A stretch of 64,000 nucleotides of DNA from Paraglaciecola arctica (GCF_018861065.1 NZ_JAHKQO010000007.1:263409-327408); one strand, 5' to 3'. Shown: positions 46,930-56,467, numbered from the stretch's first letter. The notes: generated by a model from the sequence alone, not told the origin. Numbers and translations: made by a program.

Positions 46930-47634
46930 TTAGAAACTCACCGTCGCTGCGATTAGGCCAATGATTCCTCCAAATACGCCTCCCCATACAACTAACCAAC
47001 CTAAGTGCTCTTTAATCATTTTCTGTATGATATCTTTTACTAACTGGGGCGTGAGTTCACTAAGACGTTGTTCGACAATGCTGGTAATTTTTTGGTGTAA
47101 GTCATGCTGCACATCTGACTGAGTCAACTCTTCTGTCAATAATGATGCAAACTTAGGATCTTGAGTTATATCCTGTATCGCAAGGCTCATCTTACTTACA
47201 AATGGTTGCCGCATCGGTTCTAATGCTTCAACACCACCAAACATCCCTAACATTTGTCCAAATGAAGACTCCTTGATGACTTCAATTAATGAATCAAAAG
47301 TAGGTCCTAAATCTACCTTTTTGATCATAGGAGTTAAGTCAACATTTACCTTTTGGTTATTATCCGCCAGAAAACGTTGAATATTATCTTCACTAAAAAA
47401 TTGCTCCATCACTAGTGTATGGATCCCTTTTTTAAAATCTTCGAAGCGTTCTGGTATGACCCCAGACCCATATAACCCCGGCACTTTTTCAAAAAGCATA
47501 TGTATCGCTATCCAATTGGTAAGTGCTCCAGATACTGCAAATAGTCCAATAGTTTTGACTATTATGTTGTCTAAGAAAAAACCTACTAGTACTAAGGTTA
47601 GGGCTAACCCATTGGTAATAACGCTCTTGTTCAA
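46930..47634 (-). CDS. DUF445-family membrane protein
   Basis: The 234-residue protein has two N-terminal membrane helices (about 7-42) followed by the DUF445 hallmark GALTNWIAIHMLFEK. A long charged helical region follows (about 60-205), and a C-terminal glycine-rich helix (GVFGGIIGLIAATVSF). The family is widespread and of unknown function. It is convergent with the pseudouridine synthase gene, with 25 bp between the stops, and transcribed away from the tRNA-Trp operon. Confidence 0.8.
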   Translation of the reverse strand: MNKSVITNGLALTLVLVGFFLDNIIVKTIGLFAVSGALTNWIAIHMLFEKVPGLYGSGVIPERFEDFKKGIHTLVMEQFFSEDNIQRFLADNNQKVNVDLTPMIKKVDLGPTFDSLIEVIKESSFGQMLGMFGGVEALEPMRQPFVSKMSLAIQDITQDPKFASLLTEELTQSDVQHDLHQKITSIVEQRLSELTPQLVKDIIQKMIKEHLGWLVVWGGVFGGIIGLIAATVSF

Positions 47635-47835
47635 AGAAATAACTCCAATACCATTTATTTAGGAAGGGTTTTATATCAGTAAAATGCGGACTGTCAATAA
47701 ATTGAAGTTATTATCCAGGTTTTTGTATTGCGGGTTCTTGGTATCGTTCGTTTGTATCTGTACTAATTCACACGAAAACTGATCGTGTTTTAAGGGTTTT
47801 CTGACGTAGCGATTTAGCTTCTTTAATCTTTCTTC

Positions 47836-47863
47836 TTGAATCCCAGTAACCAATAAGTATAAT
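47836..47863 (+). promoter_or_regulatory. Sigma70 promoter for the tRNA-Trp/secE/nusG unit
   Basis: TTGAAT and a perfect TATAAT are separated by 16 bp, followed by a GC-rich stretch (ACGCCTCC) like the discriminators of stringently controlled stable-RNA promoters. Transcription would start near 47870, about 117 nt before the mature tRNA. The rest of the gap (47635-47986) shows no convincing gene. Confidence 0.7.
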
Positions 47864-47986
47864 ACGCCTCCCTCCTTGCTAGTGATTCAGAATTTTTCCC
47901 GAAAAATCGATGATTCTACAAGGTTGATGTAACTAAAATTTGCATTGTTGGATAACATTTTAAGTCCGACAGATGTTAGGAGTTTT

Positions 47987-48063
47987 AGGGGTGTAGTTCC
48001 AATTGGTAGAACGGCGGTCTCCAAAACCGACGGTTGGGGGTTCGAATCCCTCCACCCCTGCCA
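47987..48063 (+). tRNA. trnW: tRNA-Trp (anticodon CCA)
   Basis: A full cloverleaf can be drawn: acceptor arms AGGGGTG/CACCCCT, anticodon stem CGGT.../ACCG with loop CTCCAAA giving anticodon CCA, T-arm GGGGG-TTCGAAT-CCCTC, discriminator G and encoded CCA (48061-48063). The last 19 nt, AATCCCTCCACCCCTGCCA, are copied in the tandem repeats that follow. The position before secE-nusG is shared with related gammaproteobacteria. Confidence 0.97.
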
Positions 48064-48129
48064 GTACAAGTAAAATGCAGACTTAGTTAATTGTTTGCGG
48101 AGTAAAAAAAATTGATGTAGAGGTGGAGG

Positions 48130-48213
48130 GTGAGAACCCCCACGGGTTTGACAAATCGTCTGGAACGATTTGAACCGCTTCAGCGCCGCTTGCGGTCAGT
48201 TACATGGATGTAA
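48130..48213 (+). CDS. Tiny arginine-rich reading frame in repeat unit 1 (27 codons)
   Basis: A GTG-started frame begins with VRTPTGLTNRLERFEP and ends with RRLRSVTWM. It has six arginines in 27 residues. AGAGG lies 6 bases before the GTG. It parallels the protamine-like tpr frame in the E. coli tyrT repeats. It overlaps hairpin sequence throughout, so coding may be accidental. No translation evidence is visible from sequence. Confidence 0.35.
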   Translation: MRTPTGLTNRLERFEPLQRRLRSVTWM

Positions 48214-48305
48214 CTGAGTTAATCCCTCCACCCCTGCCAGTACAAGTAAAATGCAGACTTAGTTAATTGTTTGCGGAGTAAAAAAAATTGATGTAGAGGT
48301 GGAGG

Positions 48306-48395
48306 GTGAGAACCCCCACGGGTTTGACAAATCGTCTGGAACGATTTGAACCGCTTCAGCGCCGCTTGCGGTCAGTTCAGGATGTAACTGAGTGA
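48306..48395 (+). CDS. Tiny arginine-rich reading frame in repeat unit 2 (29 codons)
   Basis: It shares its first 24 residues with the frame in unit 1. The two-base deletion shifts the tail to QDVTE before a TGA. The same AGAGG-N6-GTG arrangement is present. Because the units are almost identical, conservation between them says nothing about selection on the peptide. Confidence 0.3.
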   Translation: MRTPTGLTNRLERFEPLQRRLRSVQDVTE

Positions 48396-48406
48396 ATCCC
48401 TCCATC

Positions 48407-48464
48407 TAGCAGTTCAGAAATATGTGTTGGTAAGTTAGCAGTTTGGAAATATGTGTTGGTAAGT
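48407..48464 (+). repeat. Two 29-bp tandem repeats between the rtT-like array and secE
   Basis: The units 48407-48435 and 48436-48464 begin TAGCAGTT and end GTGTTGGTAAGT, and match at 27 of 29 positions. They lie in the leader of secE. No coding or hairpin role is apparent, and they may be a replication-slippage product. Confidence 0.75.
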
Positions 48465-48512
48465 GTGTAGTCACTACTAACAATGCAACTAGTAAGAGAG
48501 TTAGGGTTAAGC

Positions 48513-48890
48513 ATGAGCGAAAATACAGAAAACAATTCCAACCCGTTAGATATGTTGAGATGGTTGGTTATATTTGGATTGTTAGGCGGCGTTGTCGCTG
48601 TGAACCATTTTTTCCCGGAACTGTCAGTTCTTTACATTGCCCTTATTACCGTTGCGGCAGTAGGTATTGCTGGTTTTATCGCTTCTACTACAGTTAAAGG
48701 CAGCACTTTTATCAATTTTGCGAAAGAATCCCGTGTCGAAGTACGTAAGGTCGTTTGGCCTACACGTCAAGAGACCACTACTACTACTATGATTGTACTG
48801 GCGGCGACTATTGTAGTTGCACTTCTTTTGTGGGGATTGGACGGAATAATCGTTGAGATTGTCTCATTTATAACTGGGTTAGGAATTTAA
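48513..48890 (+). CDS. secE: Preprotein translocase subunit SecE
   Basis: The 125-residue protein has three membrane helices (about 17-35, 40-60, 95-115), as in E. coli. The conserved amphipathic KESRVEVRKVVWPTRQE stretch lies before the last helix and clamps SecY. I chose the ATG at 48513 since AGGG lies about 7 bases upstream and the protein then starts MSENTE. An ATG 10 codons earlier gives an atypical extension. nusG starts 3 bp after the stop. Confidence 0.96.
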   Translation: MSENTENNSNPLDMLRWLVIFGLLGGVVAVNHFFPELSVLYIALITVAAVGIAGFIASTTVKGSTFINFAKESRVEVRKVVWPTRQETTTTTMIVLAATIVVALLLWGLDGIIVEIVSFITGLGI

Positions 48891-48893
48891 GCT

Positions 48894-49430
48894 ATGTCTG
48901 ATAAAAAATGGTACGTGGTTCAAGCTTTCTCTGGTTACGAAGGCCGTGTACAAAAAACCTTGTTGGAACATATTAAAATGCACGAAATGGAAGACTATTT
49001 CGGAGAGATTTTAGTACCCACCGAAGAAGTCGTTGAAATGCGTGCCGGACAACAAAGAAAAAGTGAACGTAAGTTTTTCCCAGGTTACGTATTAGTGCAA
49101 ATGGACATGAATGAAGATTCGTGGCATTTGGTTAAAAGTGTGCCAAGAGTACTCGGCTTTATCGGCGGTACGTCAGATCGACCAGCTCCGATCACAACCA
49201 AAGAAGCTAACGCAATTTTGAACCGCCTTGAAGAAGGCGTGGATAAACCTAAACCAAAAACATTGTTCGAACCAGGCGAAGTGGTACGTGTTACCGATGG
49301 TCCTTTTGCTGATTTCAATGGTGTAGTTGAAGAAGTGGATTACGAAAAAAGCCGCTTAAAAGTATCGGTACTTATCTTCGGCCGTTCAACACCTGTAGAG
49401 CTAGAGTTTGGGCAGGTAGAAAAAGGCTAG
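48894..49430 (+). CDS. nusG: Transcription elongation/termination factor NusG
   Basis: The 178-residue protein has an NGN domain (1-120) starting [17 protein letters not shown] and a C-terminal KOW domain (about 127-178) with [19 protein letters not shown]. It binds RNA polymerase through the NGN domain and Rho or S10 through KOW. It is translated right after secE and followed by a terminator at 49454-49480. Confidence 0.98.
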   Translation: MSDKKWYVVQAFSGYEGRVQKTLLEHIKMHEMEDYFGEILVPTEEVVEMRAGQQRKSERKFFPGYVLVQMDMNEDSWHLVKSVPRVLGFIGGTSDRPAPITTKEANAILNRLEEGVDKPKPKTLFEPGEVVRVTDGPFADFNGVVEEVDYEKSRLKVSVLIFGRSTPVELEFGQVEKG

Positions 49431-49453
49431 TTTTAATAGCAAATTTGAATTAT

Positions 49454-49480
49454 AAAAGGGTGCGTAATGCGCCCTTTTTT
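49454..49480 (+). terminator. Rho-independent terminator after nusG
   Basis: The stem AAAAGGGTGC/GCGCCCTTTT (one G-U pair) with a 5-nt loop runs into TTTTTT. It separates the secE-nusG unit from the rplK promoter. Confidence 0.9.
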
Positions 49481-49521
49481 GTTGGTTAATGCATAAATAT
49501 ATAATTTGTCAATAATAAGAC

Positions 49522-49550
49522 TTGTGCCGAGGTGTTGGTTCATCTATAAT
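49522..49550 (+). promoter_or_regulatory. Strong promoter of the rplK-rplA unit
   Basis: TTGTGC and a perfect TATAAT are separated by exactly 17 bp, with a GC-rich discriminator (TCGCGG). The start point would be near 49557, giving an 84-nt leader that holds a small GAGTA/TACTC hairpin (about 49587-49600). L1 usually autoregulates this leader, but I cannot map the L1 site with confidence. Confidence 0.8.
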
Positions 49551-49640
49551 TCGCGGCCCATTTTATTAGAACGGGAAGCCGATAGAGTAAGCATACTCAG
49601 TGTTTACAAGGCGTTATACCCAAATTAGAGAGTATTTATC

Positions 49641-50069
49641 ATGGCGAAGAAAGTCACTGGCTTAATTAAGCTTCAGGTTGCGGCAGGTGCTGCTAACCCT
49701 AGTCCTCCAGTTGGTCCTGCACTAGGTCAACATGGTGTTAATATCATGGAATTCTGTAAAGCGTTTAACGCAAAAACAGAATCTCTTGAAAAAGGCGCTC
49801 CGGTACCAGTAGAAATTACTGTTTACGAAGATCGTTCTTTTACCTTCTTAACTAAAACTCCTCCTGCTTCTTTCTTACTTAAGAAAGCGGCTGGTATTAA
49901 GAGTGGTTCTGGCCGTCCTAACACTGAAAAAGTGGGTACAGTGACGCGCGAGCAATTAGAAGAAATTGCTAAAACTAAAGAACCTGATTTGACTGCAGCA
50001 AGTTTAGATGCAGCAGTAAACACCATTGCTGGCTCTGCGCGCAGCATGGGCTTAGTGGTAGAGGGATAA
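49641..50069 (+). CDS. rplK: Ribosomal protein L11
   Basis: The 142-residue protein has the N-terminal domain [24 protein letters not shown] proline-rich segment (about 18-37) and the C-terminal rRNA-binding domain ending [12 protein letters not shown]. It forms the GTPase-associated centre with 23S rRNA and is needed for RelA activation. It is the first gene after the promoter at 49522, and rplA follows by 3 bp. Confidence 0.98.
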   Translation: MAKKVTGLIKLQVAAGAANPSPPVGPALGQHGVNIMEFCKAFNAKTESLEKGAPVPVEITVYEDRSFTFLTKTPPASFLLKKAAGIKSGSGRPNTEKVGTVTREQLEEIAKTKEPDLTAASLDAAVNTIAGSARSMGLVVEG

Positions 50070-50072
50070 GAC

Positions 50073-50762
50073 ATGGCTAAATTATCAAAACGCGCACGCT
50101 TAGTTAACGAAAAAGTTGATGCGACAAAAGAATACGAATTTAACGAAGCGGTTGCTTTGTTAAAAGAATTAGCCACTGCAAAGTTTGCCGAAAGTGTTGA
50201 CGTTGCTGTTAACCTTGGTATCGATGCACGTAAATCTGATCAAAACGTTCGTGGTGCAACTGTATTACCAAATGGTACAGGTAAAGAAGTGCGTGTAGCA
50301 GTATTCACGCAAGGCGCAAACGCCGAAGCCGCTAAAGAAGCTGGTGCAGACATCGTTGGTATGGATGACTTAGCTGACTTAGTGAAAAAAGGCGAAATGA
50401 ACTTTGACGTTGTTGTTGCTTCTCCAGATGCGATGCGTGTTGTAGGTCAATTAGGTCAAATCTTAGGTCCACGTGGACTTATGCCTAACCCTAAAACAGG
50501 TACAGTAACACCTGACGTAGCGACAGCTGTTAAAAATGCTAAAGCGGGTCAAGTTCGTTATCGTAATGACAAAAACGGTATTATCCATGCGAGCATCGGT
50601 AAAATCGCTTTTGAAGCAAACCAAATTCAAGAAAACTTAGCAGCATTGCTAGAAGCGCTTAACAAAGCTAAGCCTTCTTCAGCTAAAGGTACTTTCATTA
50701 AGAAAATTAGCCTTAGCACAACAATGGGTGCAGGTGTTTCTGTAGACCAAGCTAGCCTTTAA
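50073..50762 (+). CDS. rplA: Ribosomal protein L1
   Basis: The 229-residue protein is of standard length. It contains the conserved [15 protein letters not shown] segment and the C-terminal [13 protein letters not shown] stretch. L1 forms the mobile stalk that releases E-site tRNA and in this family represses its own operon. The gap to rplJ holds the L10 leader rather than an immediate next gene. Confidence 0.98.
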   Translation: MAKLSKRARLVNEKVDATKEYEFNEAVALLKELATAKFAESVDVAVNLGIDARKSDQNVRGATVLPNGTGKEVRVAVFTQGANAEAAKEAGADIVGMDDLADLVKKGEMNFDVVVASPDAMRVVGQLGQILGPRGLMPNPKTGTVTPDVATAVKNAKAGQVRYRNDKNGIIHASIGKIAFEANQIQENLAALLEALNKAKPSSAKGTFIKKISLSTTMGAGVSVDQASL

Positions 50763-50821
50763 GTTAGTTGGTTTTGCAAGTAGCTGATTGGTTACTTGTT
50801 CTCTTGTAAAGGTTATGGGTT

Positions 50822-51006
50822 GGAGTCTAGATTGCTTGCAATTTTAGACTCCCGTCCAAGACCGCAGGCGTAAGTTGGTAAGTGAAGTAAGAGAGCATTT
50901 ACCTAGGTGGTATTTTTATTATACTAACCGCAAACAACTTACTTAAAACGCGAGCCTGCGCAGACGGTGGTTTCGACTCAGACTCTCTGGGATTAACGAA
51001 CACCGT
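50822..51006 (+). ncRNA. L10 (rplJ) autoregulatory mRNA leader
   Basis: The segment matches the known L10 leader element in order. A 5' hairpin GGAGTCTA...TAGACTCC leads to CCGTCCAAGACCGCAGGC. The long stem CGCAGGC/GCCTGCG (50863-50869 with 50954-50960) is extended by GTAAGTTG/CAACTTAC (50870-50877 with 50935-50942), with a one-sided 11-nt bulge (50943-50953) where the kink-turn forms. ACGGTG (50964-50969) pairs with CACCGT (51001-51006). The L10-L7/L12 complex binds it and blocks rplJ-rplL translation. Confidence 0.85.
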
Positions 51007-51062
51007 AGAGCGGTGGATTTACTTAGGTTAATACTATAAGTAATGATATCAATCTGTGAATC

Positions 51063-51098
51063 CTGAAACGGATATTCCAAATAGGAATGATGTTTCAG
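51063..51098 (+). promoter_or_regulatory. Hairpin directly upstream of the rplJ ribosome site
   Basis: A 7-bp stem CTGAAAC/GTTTCAG encloses a second stem ATTCC/GGAAT. It ends about 5 bases before the AGAGG ribosome site of rplJ. It lies outside the core L10 leader and may be the part switched by L10 binding. Confidence 0.5.
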
Positions 51099-51117
51099 AC
51101 TTTAAGAGGTGAACTCA

Positions 51118-51636
51118 GTGGCATTAGGCTTAGCAGCAAAAAAAGAGATCGTAGCAGAGATTAACGATGTTGCATCTCGAGCTCTATCTGTTGCCGTCGC
51201 TGAATACCGTGGCATGGAAGTGGCAGAATTAACTGACCTTCGCATAAAGGCCCGTGAACAAGGTGTTTACTTACGAGTAGTTCGTAACACCCTTGCAAAA
51301 CGAGCGTTATCTGAAAGTAAGTTTGCTGACCTAGACAGTGCTTTAACTGGTCCGTTGATCTATGGATTTTCTATAGAGGCACCTGGTGGTGCTGCGCGTC
51401 TTTTCAAAGACTTCGCAAAAACTAACGACAAGTTAAATGTAACTGCACTTTCTATTGGTAGTGGTTTATTGGGTCCAGAAAAATTGGATGCAGTGGCGTC
51501 ACTTCCTACCCGCGACGAAGCACTGGCAAAATTACTTGCTACCTTCAAAGCACCTGCCGAGAAATTCGTTCGTACTATCAACGAAGTTCCAGGCAAATTT
51601 GTGCGTGTATTGGCGGCGATCAAAGACGAAAAATAA
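51118..51636 (+). CDS. rplJ: Ribosomal protein L10
   Basis: The 172-residue protein anchors L7/L12 dimers to the ribosomal stalk. It starts [15 protein letters not shown], as in the family. I chose the GTG at 51118 because AGAGG is correctly spaced and the family N-terminus begins there. A GTG three codons earlier only adds residues. The C-terminal helix for L7/L12 binding is present. Translation should be repressed by L10 through the leader at 50822-51006. Confidence 0.97.
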   Translation: MALGLAAKKEIVAEINDVASRALSVAVAEYRGMEVAELTDLRIKAREQGVYLRVVRNTLAKRALSESKFADLDSALTGPLIYGFSIEAPGGAARLFKDFAKTNDKLNVTALSIGSGLLGPEKLDAVASLPTRDEALAKLLATFKAPAEKFVRTINEVPGKFVRVLAAIKDEK

Positions 51637-51689
51637 TTTTCGACTTTGGCATTATAAATTTTTAACATTAAACCCAGGAGTTTAGAGAA

Positions 51690-52061
51690 ATGGCTCTAAC
51701 TAAAGATGATATTTTAAACGCTATTGCTGAAATGCCAGTAATGGAATTGGTTGAACTAATTGAAGCGGCTGAAGAAAAATTCAACGTTTCTGCTGCTGCA
51801 GCTGTTGCTGTTGCTGGCCCTGCTGTAGCTGCTGAAGCTGCTGCAGAGCAGACTGAATTTGATGTTGTTATGACATCTTTCGGTGCAAATAAAGTAGCGG
51901 TAATCAAAGCAGTACGTACTGCAACAGGTCTTGGACTTAAAGAAGCTAAAACGCTAGTTGAAGCTGCTCCAACTCCTGTTAAAGAAGGCGTAGCTAAAGA
52001 TGAAGCTGAAGAACTTAAGAAGACGCTTGAAGAAGCTGGCGCTGAAGTTGAGCTTAAATAA
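51690..52061 (+). CDS. rplL: Ribosomal protein L7/L12
   Basis: The 123-residue protein has an N-terminal dimerisation helix pair (about 1-32), an alanine/valine-rich hinge (about 34-53) and the C-terminal factor-binding domain starting [18 protein letters not shown] and containing [12 protein letters not shown]. Four copies per ribosome recruit translation GTPases. AGGAG lies before the ATG. It is followed by a strong hairpin terminator. Confidence 0.98.
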   Translation: MALTKDDILNAIAEMPVMELVELIEAAEEKFNVSAAAAVAVAGPAVAAEAAAEQTEFDVVMTSFGANKVAVIKAVRTATGLGLKEAKTLVEAAPTPVKEGVAKDEAEELKKTLEEAGAEVELK

Positions 52062-52098
52062 TCTGCCTAAACACAGATTGTTAGCCTGAAATGGCATA

Positions 52099-52129
52099 GG
52101 CTGGTGACTTTTTAGTCACCAGCCTTTTT
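52099..52129 (+). terminator. Strong hairpin terminator/attenuator between rplL and rpoB
   Basis: An 11-bp perfect stem (GGCTGGTGACT and complement) with a TTTT loop is followed by TTTTT. In E. coli a partial terminator here lowers rpoBC relative to ribosomal proteins. This one looks strong, so either it leaks or a promoter in 52130-52351 drives rpoB. I saw no clear boxes in that gap. Confidence 0.88.
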
Positions 52130-52351
52130 GCGCTGTAGGATTTACTATTTTCATCCTTTGATATAAATTCTAAATAAGAAGCGCAAATTGTAATCAAAAC
52201 CACATAAAACCAATAAGTTAAGTAAGCCTCTTAATGACTTTGGTAAACGTTTAGATTACAACTTAAAGGGTAGCGGAAGTTTGTTTAACTTTGTGTCTTT
52301 ATGACATCTAGCTAAGCAAGTTGGGTCAAAAATCGGCAGGCTGAGGAACCC

Positions 52352-55300
52352 ATGGTTTACTCTTATAGCGAAAAGAAACGTATCCGTAAGGATTTTGGCA
52401 AACGCCCACAGGTATTGGAAATACCGTATCTACTTTCAATCCAATTAGATTCTTTTAAGAAATTTATTGACCTAGATGTAGATGGTCAACATGGACTGGA
52501 AGCAGCATTTCGATCAGTTTTCCCAATAAAAAGTTACTCTGGTAACGCTGAGTTGCAATATGTGAGTTACCGTCTAGGTGCGCCAGTATTTGATGTCAAA
52601 GAATGTCAAATTCGAGGTGTAACATATTCTGCTCCACTACGCGTGAAATTGCGTTTAGTGTTGTTCGATAGAGAAGCAGCACCTGGCACAGTAAAAGACA
52701 TCAAAGAGCAAGAAGTCTACATGGGTGAAATACCGCTCATGACAGATAACGGTACCTTCGTTATCAATGGGACTGAGCGAGTCATTGTGTCACAATTGCA
52801 CCGTTCACCAGGCGTGTTCTTCGATCACGACAAAGGGAAAACTCACTCATCAGGTAAAGTATTATATAACGCGCGCGTTATTCCTTACCGTGGTTCGTGG
52901 TTAGACTTTGAATTTGACCCTAAAGATAATTTGTTTGTACGTATAGATAGACGTCGTAAATTACCGGCGACTATTATATTGCGTGCATTAGAAATGCAAA
53001 CCGAAGAAATACTTGGGTTGTTTTTTGAAACCAACCAAGTACGAATTGACGGTGATAAATTTCTGTCAGATATCGTGCCAGACCGCCTTCGTGGTGAAAC
53101 TGCACAATTCGATATCCTTGATAATAACGGAAAAGTTGTTGTTGAAGCAGGTCGTCGTATATCAGCACGTCATACTCGAGCATTAGAAAAAGCAAAAATA
53201 ACAGAGCTTGAAGTACCTGCTGAATATTTAGTTGGCCGAGTGTTCGCCCGTGAATATATCAATGAAGAAACAGGTGAAGTCATCGTTGCAGCCAATGATG
53301 AATTAACCTTGGAAAACCTTCTTGAGTTGACCGAGGCAGGGATCACCGCATTTGATACACTTTATATCAATGAGCTTGATCACGGTGCTTATATCTCAGA
53401 TACCCTTCGTATTGATAGTTCAACTAATAAGCTTGAAGCCTTAGTTGAAATTTATCGTATGATGCGTCCTGGTGAGCCACCTACTAAAGATGCTGCAGAA
53501 ACTTTATTTACCAACTTATTCTTCTCAGATGATAGATACGATTTATCTTCTGTCGGGCGTATGAAGTTCAATCGCCGCTTAGGTCGTGAAGTGTCAACAG
53601 GTGCTGGTACCTTAGACAAAGACGATATAGTAGCGGTAATGAAGCAACTTATTACTATCCGTGATGGTAAAGATGAAGTTGATGATATCGACCACTTAGG
53701 TAACAGACGTATTCGTTCTGTTGGCGAAATGGCAGAAAACCAATTTAGAGTTGGTTTAGTACGTGTTGAACGTGCTGTAAAAGAGCGCCTAAGTTTAGGT
53801 GACCTTGATGCTGTTATGCCTCAAGACCTTATTAATGCCAAACCTATATCTGCTGCTGTAAAAGAGTTCTTTGGTTCAAGCCAATTATCTCAGTTTATGG
53901 ATCAGAACAATCCACTATCAGAAGTGACACATAAACGTCGTATATCTGCATTAGGTCCAGGTGGTTTGACTCGTGAACGTGCAGGATTTGAGGTTCGAGA
54001 CGTACATCCGACTCATTATGGTCGTGTTTGTCCTATCGAAACTCCTGAAGGTCCAAACATCGGACTGATCAACTCACTTGCTAGTTTTGCTCGTACCAAT
54101 GATTTTGGTTTCTTAGAAACTCCGTATCGTAAAATCGTAGACGGTATTGTATCAGACGAAATTGACTATTTATCTGCGATAGAAGAAGGTCAGTACGCTA
54201 TTGCGCAAGCAAACGTAGCACTTGATGAAAGCGGTAAGTTGACTGAAGACTTAATCCCATGTCGTTTCCGTGGCGAAACTACTTTAATGTCAGTTTCTGA
54301 CATTACATACATGGATGTGTCGCCTCAACAAATCGTTTCAGTTGCAGCGAGTATTATACCTTTCCTAGAGCACGATGATGCTAACCGCGCACTAATGGGT
54401 GCCAACATGCAACGTCAAGCAGTACCGACTCTAATTGCTGAAAAGCCTTTAGTGGGTACAGGTATGGAGAAAACTGTAGCGGTGGACTCTGGTGTAACCA
54501 TAATTGCGAAGCGTGGCGGTTCAATAGATTACGTAGATGCGAGTCGAATTGTTGTTAAAGTAAATGAAGACGAGATGACTGCTGGTGAAGCAGGTATTGA
54601 TATCTACAACTTGACTAAATATACGCGTTCTAACCAAAATACTTGTATCAATCAAAAGCCTACTTGTAATGTAGGTGAGCCGGTAGTGGCTGGTGACGTA
54701 TTGGCTGATGGCCCGTCGACTGATATGGGCGACTTGGCTCTAGGTCAAAATATGCGTATCGCATTTATGCCTTGGAATGGTTATAACTTCGAAGATTCTA
54801 TCTTGATTTCAGAGCGTGTCGCTATGGAAGACAGATTTACTTCGATTCACATCCAAGAATTAAGCTGTATTGCTCGTGATACTAAGCTTGGTCCAGAAGA
54901 AATCAGTGCTGATATCCCCAATGTTGGTGAATCTGCACTAGGCAAGTTGGATGAATCTGGTGTGGTATATATTGGTGCTGAAGTAAAAGGCGGCGATATA
55001 CTAGTAGGTAAAGTGACACCTAAAGGTGAAACGCAACTTACCCCAGAAGAGAAACTTTTAAGAGCCATTTTTGGTGAGAAAGCGTCTGACGTTAAAGATA
55101 CTTCGTTACGTGTGCCAAATAGCGTACGTGGTACCGTTATCGACGTTCAAGTTTTCACCCGTGATGGTGTTGAAAAAGACAAACGTGCTCGCGAAATTGA
55201 AGATATGCAATTACGTGAAGTGAAAAAAGACTTATCTGACGAATTTAACATTCTAGCCGACGGTATTTTTGCTCGAGCTGGAAGCGTGTTACTTAAGTCA

Positions 55301-56380
55301 GGCATGGATCAAGTGAAACTTGATAGTATGCCTCGTGATAAGTGGTTTGACTTAATCCTAGATGATGAAGACGCTCAAGCTGAGCTAGATCAAATCGCCG
55401 AACAACATGGTGAAATCAAAGCTGACTTCGATACCAAGTTTGAAATTAAACGTCGTAAAATCACTCAAGGTGATGACCTAGCACCAGGTGTGCTTAAAAT
55501 TGTTAAGGTTTACTTAGCCGTTAAACGTCACATCCAACCGGGTGATAAAATGGCGGGTCGTCACGGTAACAAAGGTGTTATCTCGACTATCAAACCTGTT
55601 GAAGACATGCCTTACGATGAAAACGGCACGCCTGTTGATATCGTATTGAACCCGTTGGGTGTACCTTCGCGTATGAACATCGGTCAGGTTCTTGAAACTC
55701 ACTTAGGTATGGCTGCTAGCGGTATCGGTGTGAAAATTGATCGCATGCTCAAAGAGCACGAAGAGATGGCCAAGTTGCGCAGCTTCCTACAAGAAGTCTA
55801 TAGCGCGGGTAAATCTCATCAAGCGGTTGATTTAAGTACCTTCAGCGATGACGAAGTAACACGTTTGGCCGGCAATCTTCGAAAAGGTGTGCCTATGGCT
55901 ACACCAGTATTCGACGGTGCAACTGAAGCTGAAATTAAGCACATGTTGACCTTGGCAGATATCCCTGAAAGTGGACAAATTACTTTGTTCGACGGACGTA
56001 CTGGCCGCGCATTTGAGCGTCCTGTTACGGTTGGATATATGTACATGTTGAAACTGAACCACTTGGTAGACGACAAAATGCACGCTCGTTCTACTGGTTC
56101 TTACAGCTTGGTTACACAGCAACCGTTGGGCGGTAAAGCGCAGTTCGGTGGTCAGCGTTTCGGAGAGATGGAAGTATGGGCACTTGAAGCATATGGTGCT
56201 GCTTATACCTTGCAAGAAATGTTAACCGTTAAGTCTGATGACGTGAATGGCCGTACCAAAATGTATAAAAACATTGTGGATGGTGATCATCGTATGGAAC
56301 CTGGTATGCCGGAATCATTCAACGTATTGTTGAAAGAAATTCGTTCATTAGGTATCAACATCGAACTAGAAGAGCAGTAA
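52352..56380 (+). CDS. rpoB: RNA polymerase subunit beta
   Basis: The 1342-residue protein is the same length as in E. coli. The rifampicin-binding cluster ([20 protein letters not shown], about 510-530) and [12 protein letters not shown] look wild-type. The C-terminal switch and clamp stretches ([20 protein letters not shown]) are present. The start ATG at 52352 follows a TGAGGAA site. rpoC lies 87 bp downstream behind a hairpin. Confidence 0.99.
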   Translation: MVYSYSEKKRIRKDFGKRPQVLEIPYLLSIQLDSFKKFIDLDVDGQHGLEAAFRSVFPIKSYSGNAELQYVSYRLGAPVFDVKECQIRGVTYSAPLRVKLRLVLFDREAAPGTVKDIKEQEVYMGEIPLMTDNGTFVINGTERVIVSQLHRSPGVFFDHDKGKTHSSGKVLYNARVIPYRGSWLDFEFDPKDNLFVRIDRRRKLPATIILRALEMQTEEILGLFFETNQVRIDGDKFLSDIVPDRLRGETAQFDILDNNGKVVVEAGRRISARHTRALEKAKITELEVPAEYLVGRVFAREYINEETGEVIVAANDELTLENLLELTEAGITAFDTLYINELDHGAYISDTLRIDSSTNKLEALVEIYRMMRPGEPPTKDAAETLFTNLFFSDDRYDLSSVGRMKFNRRLGREVSTGAGTLDKDDIVAVMKQLITIRDGKDEVDDIDHLGNRRIRSVGEMAENQFRVGLVRVERAVKERLSLGDLDAVMPQDLINAKPISAAVKEFFGSSQLSQFMDQNNPLSEVTHKRRISALGPGGLTRERAGFEVRDVHPTHYGRVCPIETPEGPNIGLINSLASFARTNDFGFLETPYRKIVDGIVSDEIDYLSAIEEGQYAIAQANVALDESGKLTEDLIPCRFRGETTLMSVSDITYMDVSPQQIVSVAASIIPFLEHDDANRALMGANMQRQAVPTLIAEKPLVGTGMEKTVAVDSGVTIIAKRGGSIDYVDASRIVVKVNEDEMTAGEAGIDIYNLTKYTRSNQNTCINQKPTCNVGEPVVAGDVLADGPSTDMGDLALGQNMRIAFMPWNGYNFEDSILISERVAMEDRFTSIHIQELSCIARDTKLGPEEISADIPNVGESALGKLDESGVVYIGAEVKGGDILVGKVTPKGETQLTPEEKLLRAIFGEKASDVKDTSLRVPNSVRGTVIDVQVFTRDGVEKDKRAREIEDMQLREVKKDLSDEFNILADGIFARAGSVLLKSGMDQVKLDSMPRDKWFDLILDDEDAQAELDQIAEQHGEIKADFDTKFEIKRRKITQGDDLAPGVLKIVKVYLAVKRHIQPGDKMAGRHGNKGVISTIKPVEDMPYDENGTPVDIVLNPLGVPSRMNIGQVLETHLGMAASGIGVKIDRMLKEHEEMAKLRSFLQEVYSAGKSHQAVDLSTFSDDEVTRLAGNLRKGVPMATPVFDGATEAEIKHMLTLADIPESGQITLFDGRTGRAFERPVTVGYMYMLKLNHLVDDKMHARSTGSYSLVTQQPLGGKAQFGGQRFGEMEVWALEAYGAAYTLQEMLTVKSDDVNGRTKMYKNIVDGDHRMEPGMPESFNVLLKEIRSLGINIELEEQ

Positions 56381-56407
56381 GCTGCTCTTAGAGCTTATGA
56401 CAGGATG

Positions 56408-56437
56408 GTGTAGCACTTGTCAGTGCAAGTGTTACAC
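56408..56437 (+). other. Hairpin between rpoB and rpoC
   Basis: GTGTAGCACTTG pairs with CAAGTGTTACAC (one G-U) around a 6-nt loop. No T-run follows, so it is more likely an mRNA processing or stabilising element than a terminator. Confidence 0.6.
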
Positions 56438-56467
56438 CTTTGCAATTGACTCCGCTGGGAGAGAAAT

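Larger units (their letters stand above)
48045..48404 (+). repeat. rtT-like tandem repeats (176 and 174 bp) each bearing the tRNA-Trp 3' end
   Basis: Unit 1 is 48045-48220, unit 2 is 48221-48394, and a partial third tRNA-end copy (48395-48404) closes the array. The units differ only by two deleted bases and one substitution near their ends. Each begins with the 19-nt tRNA 3' end and contains three strong hairpins. In unit 1 these are at 48123-48143 (GTGG-A-GGGT, GAGA loop, ACCCCCAC), 48152-48172 (CAAATCGT/ACGATTTG) and 48197-48216 (CAGTTACA/TGTAACTG). GGTGGAGGG (48122-48130) can also pair with CCCTCCACC of the next tRNA-end copy, closing the set. E. coli tyrT has the same design with 178-bp units and 19 tRNA bases, giving rtT RNA. 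Function here is inferred by that analogy. Confidence 0.85.

Noticed and set aside
47671..47853. 60-codon minus-strand frame between DUF445 and tRNA-Trp
   Set aside because: It overlaps the probable tRNA promoter and has no recognised motif or ribosome site.
47887..48069. 60-codon minus-strand frame across tRNA-Trp
   Set aside because: It is an antisense translation of the tRNA gene, a common annotation artefact.
48045..48404. Possible CRISPR array or integrative-element att sites at tRNA-Trp
   Set aside because: The units are long and contiguous, without spacers. The tRNA-end copies enclose only about 176 bp and no integrase gene is present, so a tandem tRNA-linked repeat is the better reading.
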